A stretch of DNA of 18,774 nt. Source: Thermodesulfovibrionia bacterium. GTDB lineage: Bacteria; Nitrospirota; Thermodesulfovibrionia; UBA6902. Shown here one piece after another: positions 13,198 through 18,774 of the stretch. Within the stretch, counting starts at the first letter, position 1. Each line of letters begins with the position of its first letter. The translations under genes and the position numbers were made by a program. The stretch covers positions 1-18,774 of the forward strand of contig CAMYJJ010000028.1 in assembly GCA_947258735.1 (NCBI GenBank). Direction: 5' to 3'. The notes beneath the pieces are model-generated. The model was not told the DNA's origin and ran no database searches. It saw only the letters and a program-made list of their open reading frames with translations.

Positions 13198-15057
13198 TCA
13201 GAGCAGGTGACAGCAAACTACAATGATCAAAGGGATCATAAGCGGCTTTCACAGCAGTTTACATGGTTCTGGGCGATTATTCTCCTGATTAACACCTTTG
13301 TGGTTGTCGTCATAGCCAGCCTGCATATAAAAAATGAGTATGTAGCACTGGTGCAGTCCAGGGTCGAGATAGTTGGAAATACCTTCGAGACATTCATGCA
13401 GGATATTCTGGGTCTGGGACTTCCCATCGGTTCCATTGAAGGTATTAATAAGGAACTGGAGAATATTGTCACAGGTGATCTGAAAGCCCTGTATGCAAAT
13501 GTTGTGGATGAAGAATCCAATGTTCTGTACAGTCATCCGGAGATCAAGGGGGGCATCAGGTTCCACCCTGAAATCATCCTGCCGCTCCTCAAGAGTAATA
13601 AGCTGAAAACGTTTCCCACGGAATCATCTTACAATACCTTTATTCCGATCGAAGATCCGGTAACAAATAAAGTAGTGGGCGGCATTAATATCGGTATTTT
13701 AAAAAAGCAGGTACTGCTCAAGACGTTCAATACCATCGGGAAACTCGTTCTTACTTTCTGTGTGTTCATTATTATTACACTCATGCTTCTGCACTGGGTT
13801 ACTAAGCGCACCATCAAACCCCTTGAAGTGCTGACCAATGGCGCAATGGCACTGGGTAAAGGAGATCTGAAAGTGCGTGTTGATGTTGATGTTAAAAATG
13901 AAATCGGTTCACTGGCAGAGTCATTCAATTATATGGCTGAACAGATTGAAGATGACCGGGAAAAGTTAACCACATATATGGGTGAACTGAAACAGAAAAA
14001 TGTAAAGCTCCAGCGGGCACATGAGGAAATTCTCCAGAGAGAAAGAAAACTGAAGAACGCCCAGTCACAAATCGTACTGAGTGAAAAGATGGCGTCCCTC
14101 GGTCTCCTGATAGCAGGAATTGCACATGAAATAAATACTCCTGCAGGTGCCATCGCCAACGTTGCCAGCGATTTGCGCGGGAGGGTAAAGGCAATAACAA
14201 ATGATTTCCTCAATATTCAGGACCTGACTGAAGAGGAACTGCACCTCCTGGGATCACTTGCCGAAGAATTCACAAATGGCGAATATGTTTCAGAAGGAGG
14301 AACACAATGGAAGAAAAGCCGTGAAGTAAGAAAATGGCTTGTGGATTCAGGTGCGGAAAATGACAAGGATATCGTTGCCATTCTTTCGAAATACAATCTC
14401 CTTGAGAAGGAAAAACTGACGAAATATGAGTCGCTGCTGAAAAAGCCATGGGCACTGGAACTGGTGGACTCATTCGGAACCATTAATGTGGGCATGAAGA
14501 TATGCGATTCCAGCATCAATAAAATAAGCGAAATTGTAAAGGCCCTTAAATATTACGCATATACAGACATGGACAAGACATCGCTGGTGGATATTAATGA
14601 AAATATCGAAAATGTTCTGCTTCTCATGCATAACAAAATGAAGTACAACATAGACGTAAATGTAAAATTCAACCCGATTACCCGTATTCACTGCACCAGT
14701 GAGATTAACCAGGTCTGGACAAACCTTCTGTCTAATGCGCACGATGCAATTATGGAAGTGAAAAATCCTGATGAAAAGGGAAAAATTGATATAGAAACAT
14801 CAGAAGACCATGAATGGGTAAACGTAGGTATTACCGATTACGGGGTAGGCATATCAGAGGAAAATGTGAGCAGAATGTTTGACCCCTTCTTTACGACGAA
14901 AGGAATTGGTAAAGGAACAGGGCTCGGTCTCTCCATTGTCACAGGCATTGTCAAGAAACATAAAGGTGACATTCTCGTAGACAGTATCGCGGGGAAGACG
15001 ACCATAACAGTAAAACTTCCTAAAGAAAATGGAAAGGATGCCGAAATTAATGAGTAA
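13126..15057 (+). CDS. Membrane histidine kinase with an insertion in its DHp domain
   Basis: The 643-residue protein has a hydrophilic, repeat-encoded N-terminus (1-40), a membrane helix at 46-66, a periplasmic sensor region of about 135 residues, a second helix at 204-225, HAMP (about 226-278) and a coiled coil (275-320). H334 lies in the H-box GIAHEINTPAGAI. The second DHp helix (SSINKISEIVKALKYYAYTD, 462-481) comes only after about 100 extra residues, many charged. The ATPase domain is complete: N-box NLLSNAHDAI (533-542), DYGVGIS (571-577), FDPFF (585-589) and GKGTGLGL (595-602). It has no receiver of its own and should phosphorylate the two regulators encoded downstream. The start may be 13126 or 13162; the latter has better AGGA spacing. 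Its coding end overlaps the next gene by 8 bp. Confidence 0.92.
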   Translation: MNHSHYESGLKDMNDSHHEPELKNSEQVTANYNDQRDHKRLSQQFTWFWAIILLINTFVVVVIASLHIKNEYVALVQSRVEIVGNTFETFMQDILGLGLPIGSIEGINKELENIVTGDLKALYANVVDEESNVLYSHPEIKGGIRFHPEIILPLLKSNKLKTFPTESSYNTFIPIEDPVTNKVVGGINIGILKKQVLLKTFNTIGKLVLTFCVFIIITLMLLHWVTKRTIKPLEVLTNGAMALGKGDLKVRVDVDVKNEIGSLAESFNYMAEQIEDDREKLTTYMGELKQKNVKLQRAHEEILQRERKLKNAQSQIVLSEKMASLGLLIAGIAHEINTPAGAIANVASDLRGRVKAITNDFLNIQDLTEEELHLLGSLAEEFTNGEYVSEGGTQWKKSREVRKWLVDSGAENDKDIVAILSKYNLLEKEKLTKYESLLKKPWALELVDSFGTINVGMKICDSSINKISEIVKALKYYAYTDMDKTSLVDINENIENVLLLMHNKMKYNIDVNVKFNPITRIHCTSEINQVWTNLLSNAHDAIMEVKNPDEKGKIDIETSEDHEWVNVGITDYGVGISEENVSRMFDPFFTTKGIGKGTGLGLSIVTGIVKKHKGDILVDSIAGKTTITVKLPKENGKDAEINE

Positions 15058-16627
15058 CAATATGTATCACCTATTTTTTATTGACGATGACAAGGATTTT
15101 CTTCGGTCCATGAATATGGCCGTATCAAAACAGATTCATGATAATGGTAATGGCATGGACATTGAGACCCACTTTATGAATGATCCCAATGAAGCTCTGT
15201 CTTTTGCGCGTGAACTGACCGATGAGTCTGAAAAAATCGCGGTCATTATAAGTGACCAGCAGATGCCGGATTTGACCGGAATAGAATTCATGGAAAAAGC
15301 AAGTGAGTTCGTGCCCAATGCTTTTAAGGTTTTGCTGACCGGGTATGCATCTCTCGATTCCGCAAAGTATGCAATCAATCACAATATCCTTGATCAGTAT
15401 GTATCAAAACCCATTGCTGATTATGATAATTTTGCCTCTCTGATAAGGAACGCTCTCAAGACGTTTCACTTTCGTGAGGAGAAAGAGCGGGCTGAGAATG
15501 AAATAAGGCAGTATGTCACTGTTCTGGAAGAAAAAAATGAAAAAATACGCAACATGCATATGGCTGCGGAAAAGATTGCCTATCTGGCCCAGGGACTGAG
15601 AAAACTGGACCTTGATGAAGTGCTTGATCTCATCATCGGTAAAATCCCGGAAGTGTTCGGTGCAAAATACGCATCATTGTTTCTTCTGAATGAAGAGACC
15701 CAGACCCTGAATCTGCAAAGAAGCAATTACCTTACCGAAAACTACAAAAAAACATACAGCACAGATGATCATTCTCCCATGGTAGTAGCACTGCGTGAGA
15801 ATAGAACAATGGTGATCCCTGAAATCAAGGAAACGTCCTATGATTTTCTTAACAAGGAATGCCTTGGAACGTCGTGCATTCTTATTCCCTTTCTCATAGG
15901 AGGAGATGACCCTTCCGTAGATATACTTGGTAATGAAGAGGGGATCAAAGGTGTACTGAATATGGGAAATATTGTTGATATGGCGAGCAAGGATATCATT
16001 GACTATGCTGCTTCACTGATCAGAAATATACTGGGCATCCATATCATGAACGCCCGGCTGTATCAGAAAACCCAGAAGCTTGCTCTCATTGACGGACTGA
16101 CAGGTCTGTATAACAAGCACGTATTCATGGAATTTATGAGGAAGGAACATACATCCAGTGAACGTCATGGAGTCCCTTTCTATTTGTCCCTTATGGATGC
16201 TGATGATTTCAAGGCTGTCAACGACACCCATGGACACAGAATTGGAGATGAAGTGCTTGCTCAACTCGGGTCTCTCTGCAGGTCCCTCTCCAGACAGTCG
16301 GATGTGGTTGCCCGTTTTGGAGGTGAAGAAATAGCCCTGCTTATAAATGAGGGAGGAATCGATAAAATCGTTACCGCTCTCGAGCGTATCAGAGAAGGGA
16401 TATGGAACAATACATTTCCAAATGATATCCGCATGAGTGTGAGTGTTGGATTAAGCAAGTATTGCCCCGGAAAGAATGACAGTATTGAGCAACTGATTGA
16501 CAGAGCTGACAGTGCCCTGTATAAAGCGAAAGCAAACGGAAAAAACAGAACAGAGGTAGTCCTGAAAGAAGATGGTAACGGGAAGAAGACAACAGAGGAA
16601 GAGCTGAAGAATGAACACCACGGTTAA
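15050..16627 (+). CDS. Response regulator diguanylate cyclase, REC-GAF-GGDEF
   Basis: It should make c-di-GMP from two GTP when phosphorylated by the upstream kinase. Using the ATG at 15050 (525 aa) the receiver spans 6-135 with acidic D12-D14, phosphoacceptor D69 (SDQQMPD), T97 and K120 (SKPI). A coiled coil (140-175) leads to a GAF-like domain (about 178-336). The GGDEF domain begins at DGLTGLYN (348-355) and has the catalytic GGEEI (424-428), an active-type variant. The inhibitory product site RxxD is intact (RQSD, 415-418), five residues before it. Starts at 15029 and 15062 are also possible; 15050 overlaps the kinase stop in ATGAGTAA and follows AGGA at 12 bases. The coding region ends 17 bp inside the next gene, so translation is probably coupled. 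Confidence 0.93.
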   Translation: MSNNMYHLFFIDDDKDFLRSMNMAVSKQIHDNGNGMDIETHFMNDPNEALSFARELTDESEKIAVIISDQQMPDLTGIEFMEKASEFVPNAFKVLLTGYASLDSAKYAINHNILDQYVSKPIADYDNFASLIRNALKTFHFREEKERAENEIRQYVTVLEEKNEKIRNMHMAAEKIAYLAQGLRKLDLDEVLDLIIGKIPEVFGAKYASLFLLNEETQTLNLQRSNYLTENYKKTYSTDDHSPMVVALRENRTMVIPEIKETSYDFLNKECLGTSCILIPFLIGGDDPSVDILGNEEGIKGVLNMGNIVDMASKDIIDYAASLIRNILGIHIMNARLYQKTQKLALIDGLTGLYNKHVFMEFMRKEHTSSERHGVPFYLSLMDADDFKAVNDTHGHRIGDEVLAQLGSLCRSLSRQSDVVARFGGEEIALLINEGGIDKIVTALERIREGIWNNTFPNDIRMSVSVGLSKYCPGKNDSIEQLIDRADSALYKAKANGKNRTEVVLKEDGNGKKTTEEELKNEHHG

Positions 16628-18176
16628 CTATATAAACGATAGCGAATCGTTCATCATATGCCTTGATGATGACATGGATTTTCTGAATTCACTCAAGATA
16701 TCCCTGCCGCTGAAGTTCCGCGACAAGCCTAATTGCACCATACTGTTTATGGATAATCCCCATGAAACCCTTGACATGATCAGAGAACTCGTGGAAGACA
16801 AGGAAGAGATAGCGTTGCTTGTGACCGACCAGATGATGCCGAATATGAAAGGGATTGATTTCCTGAAGGAAGCAATGAAGCTGACACCCAGATCAATGAG
16901 GGTCCTTCTTACCGGTCATGCCGGTATGGACTCTGCCATCGTTGCCATTAACGAGAATGTTCTTGACAAATACCTTACAAAACCGGTCAGCGACATTGAA
17001 GACTTTGTGTTCACACTGAAACGGCTTTTAAGTGAATTTAATTTAAGAAGTACCGTTGATATACAGCAGCGCATGATCCTTGATCTGTACCAGTTCAGCA
17101 ACTCACTCAATAAACTTCAGACCCTGGAAGAAACACTGGAGCAGACAGTATCTTTTATTGGAAAAACTCTGAATTGCGAGAGAATATCCATTCTCCTGGT
17201 CGAGAATGAAGAATTGAGTATGAAAGCAAGTGTCGGCATACCCGAAGATATTATACGTCGGATAAAAATCCCTTTGGGAAATGATATTTCCGGACGGGTA
17301 CTTAAAAACAGAGAGCCAATTCTGGTCAAGGACATTGATGATATTCCTTGGTTAACCAATAAAATAAACTCTGAATCCAAGTCTTTTATCAGTACGCCCA
17401 TGATCTGTGCAGAACTCACCTCCTTTGAAGTACCTCTCGGAGTCATAAATGTAACAAACAAGGAAGACAACGAGTCGTTCAGTGAGCAGGACCTGAAGAC
17501 ACTGTCATTTATTGCAAATACAGCATCTATTGCAATACTGAACCAGCAGAATAAGGAAAAACTGGAACAGAGCTATTTCGATACGGTAAGTGCCCTGATC
17601 ATGGCCCTGGAAGCACGGGACCCCTATACAAAAGGTCATTCGGTGCGGGTAATGGATTACTCTGAAAGCATTGCAAAACAGCTCGGACTTGATGTCGCAA
17701 CCATAAAAATAATAAAAGATGCAGCCATTCTCCATGACATCGGTAAAATAGGTATCCGCGACGACATTCTCCTGAAGGGAGGGGTGCTGAGCCCGGGAGA
17801 ATTGGATGAAATACGCAAGCATCCTGAAATCAGCGGGGCAATTGTAAAATCAATATCCTCTTTGCAGGAGGTGGGTATGGTAGTGGCGGAACATCATGAG
17901 TGGTTTGATGGATCGGGGTATCCCAATAAATTAAAGGGAGATCAAATTCATATTGGTGCGAGAGTCATGACCGTTGCTGACGCCTATGATGCAATGTCTT
18001 CACACCGTCCGTATCGTCAATCACTTGAGCATGAACAAATATTACATGAATTAAAGAATGGATCAGGCACACAGTTTGATCCTGATTGTGTGAATGCACT
18101 TATACGCTATCTGGATTATCAGAATACATCTGAACATTTGACTGAAGAAGAAAATAAAGAAATCAAGGTGCCTTGA
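16611..18176 (+). CDS. Response regulator c-di-GMP phosphodiesterase, REC-GAF-HD-GYP
   Basis: The 521-residue protein should hydrolyse c-di-GMP to GMP or pGpG. The receiver (about 14-140) has D19-D21, phosphoacceptor D73 (TDQMMPN), T101 and K124 (TKPV). It is clearly paralogous to the receiver of the preceding cyclase (both have LLTG, DSA, AIN, LD and KP in register). A GAF domain follows at about 168-312 (ISILLVENEE, PLGVINVTNK). The HD-GYP domain (about 320-510) has GHSVRV (342-347), HDIGKIG (375-381), the HHEWFDGSGYP signature (428-438) and ADAYDAMSSHRPYR (456-469), so metal ligands look complete. GAGGAAGAG precedes the ATG, which overlaps the cyclase gene by 17 bp. It closes the signalling cassette; the binding-protein gene begins 43 bp further on. 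Confidence 0.95.
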   Translation: MNTTVNYINDSESFIICLDDDMDFLNSLKISLPLKFRDKPNCTILFMDNPHETLDMIRELVEDKEEIALLVTDQMMPNMKGIDFLKEAMKLTPRSMRVLLTGHAGMDSAIVAINENVLDKYLTKPVSDIEDFVFTLKRLLSEFNLRSTVDIQQRMILDLYQFSNSLNKLQTLEETLEQTVSFIGKTLNCERISILLVENEELSMKASVGIPEDIIRRIKIPLGNDISGRVLKNREPILVKDIDDIPWLTNKINSESKSFISTPMICAELTSFEVPLGVINVTNKEDNESFSEQDLKTLSFIANTASIAILNQQNKEKLEQSYFDTVSALIMALEARDPYTKGHSVRVMDYSESIAKQLGLDVATIKIIKDAAILHDIGKIGIRDDILLKGGVLSPGELDEIRKHPEISGAIVKSISSLQEVGMVVAEHHEWFDGSGYPNKLKGDQIHIGARVMTVADAYDAMSSHRPYRQSLEHEQILHELKNGSGTQFDPDCVNALIRYLDYQNTSEHLTEEENKEIKVP

Positions 18177-18219
18177 TAGATACACATCATAACATTTAAA
18201 GGAATGAAGGGAGAATCGA

Positions 18220-18774
18220 ATGAAAAGAATATCAAAGCTGTATCCAATTCTGTTAGCAGTGGTTTTAATCTTTGCAAGTGTAGCACCATCATGGGCAAAA
18301 GAGCAGGTGAACATCGCAATGGTGCTCTGGCGCGGAATGACCGAGGCTGAAAATGGGTTTCAGACACAACTGGAGGAATCAGAGGAATATGAATTCCAGT
18401 ATACGGTATTCGATGCAAACCAGGATAAAAAGGAGCTTGCCAGAATAATTAACAATCTTGATACAAGTCAATTTCAGCTGATTTACTCTTTTGGCACGAC
18501 CGTAACAAAAACACTGCAGACCAAGGTAAAAGATACCCCCATTGTATTCAATATTGTGTCCCGACCGGTAAAGGCGGGGATTATTAAAGATTGGGACCAT
18601 TCCGGGAGTAATATTACCGGGGCTTCCAATGCCGTTCCCATGGGAAGTGCTTTCAATACTCTTTCAAACGTCATGTACATAGGCAGACTCGGATTTGTAT
18701 ATAACCCCAAGGAGGCGAATTCGAAAATTCAGCGGGATGAACTGGAAATGCTGCAGGACAAATTCAATTACAGA
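18220..18774 (+). CDS. ABC-type substrate-binding protein (ABC_sub_bind family), cut at right edge
   Basis: The frame is open from the ATG at 18220 to the last base of the window, 185 complete codons, so only the N-terminal half is visible. It begins with a clear signal peptide (MKRISKLYPILLAVVLIFAS, cleavage probably after SWA at residue 26). The mature part starts with a strand (VNIAMVLWRGMTEAENGF) and continues with QLIYSFGTTVTKTLQ, TPIVFNIVSRPVKAGI and GSNITGASNAVPMG, a pattern of the periplasmic proteins related to tryptophan/tyrosine ABC transporters (TrpX-like). GGGAGAATCGA gives a fair ribosome binding site. It follows the HD-GYP gene by 43 bp on the same strand. It could feed a transporter encoded beyond the window or act as ligand-binding partner of the kinase sensor domain; the second is inference. 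Confidence 0.85.
   Translation, partial: MKRISKLYPILLAVVLIFASVAPSWAKEQVNIAMVLWRGMTEAENGFQTQLEESEEYEFQYTVFDANQDKKELARIINNLDTSQFQLIYSFGTTVTKTLQTKVKDTPIVFNIVSRPVKAGIIKDWDHSGSNITGASNAVPMGSAFNTLSNVMYIGRLGFVYNPKEANSKIQRDELEMLQDKFNYR

Noticed and set aside
13249..13566. Antisense frames of about 100 codons inside the second kinase
   Set aside because: Typical mirror frames of a real gene with conserved domains; no translation signals or motifs.
1..18774. CRISPR arrays, tRNA or rRNA genes, transposases, phage genes
   Set aside because: None could be seen on either strand; the only repeats are the hairpin element, the 36-bp tandem repeat and short operator-like sites.

Overview
The window is ordinary chromosomal DNA of a Gram-negative bacterium. 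It has about 42% GC by eye, dense short-spaced operons, exported proteins with signal peptides, HAMP-type sensor kinases, a sigma-54-type NtrB/NtrC pair and c-di-GMP enzymes. This gene mix, and a dispersed palindromic repeat containing CCGGAATGACA, suggest a Nitrospirota or Desulfobacterota-type organism. That placement is an impression and not a demonstration. No tRNA, rRNA, transposase, phage gene or CRISPR array is visible.

Left block (1-4709, all minus strand). Read from right to left it encodes: a 100-residue protein with two copies of an 'AxAFAExGExExAREIL' motif; a decayed extra copy of that motif; a 159-residue protein with the motif at its N-terminus and a UspA-like domain behind it; an 81-residue two-helix membrane protein; a TauE/SafE-type exporter with an added N-terminal extracytoplasmic domain; a tandem-domain universal stress protein; a 65-residue single-helix membrane protein; and, beyond a three-hairpin repeat, a CitMHS-like Na+/H+ antiporter cut by the window edge. 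The 100-residue gene has a near-consensus sigma-54 promoter.

Centre-left (4710-9967). An AT-rich 367-bp divergent region carries three TATGCAACA sites. One of them lies about 107 bp upstream of the inferred sigma-54 start. Rightward from this region run a membrane histidine kinase, an NtrC-family sigma-54 activator, and an SLC13 permease with two RCK_C domains. The simplest reading is a membrane or ion stress regulon in which the adjacent two-component system switches on the divergent operon.

Centre-right (10063-12777). Leftward lies glutamate dehydrogenase. Rightward lie a cold-shock protein whose leader contains a strong intrinsic-terminator-like hairpin, methylglyoxal synthase preceded by two 11-bp direct repeats, and an unrecognised 68-residue protein. 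A gap follows, holding the C-terminal remnant of a second SLC13 permease.

Right block (12943-18774, plus strand). One compact operon encodes a hybrid-free histidine kinase with a long insertion between its two DHp helices, a REC-GAF-GGDEF diguanylate cyclase and a REC-GAF-HD-GYP phosphodiesterase. These coding regions overlap by 8 and 17 bp. After a 43-bp gap comes the start of an exported ABC-type substrate-binding protein. The kinase probably controls two response regulators of opposite c-di-GMP activity, and the binding protein may supply the signal.
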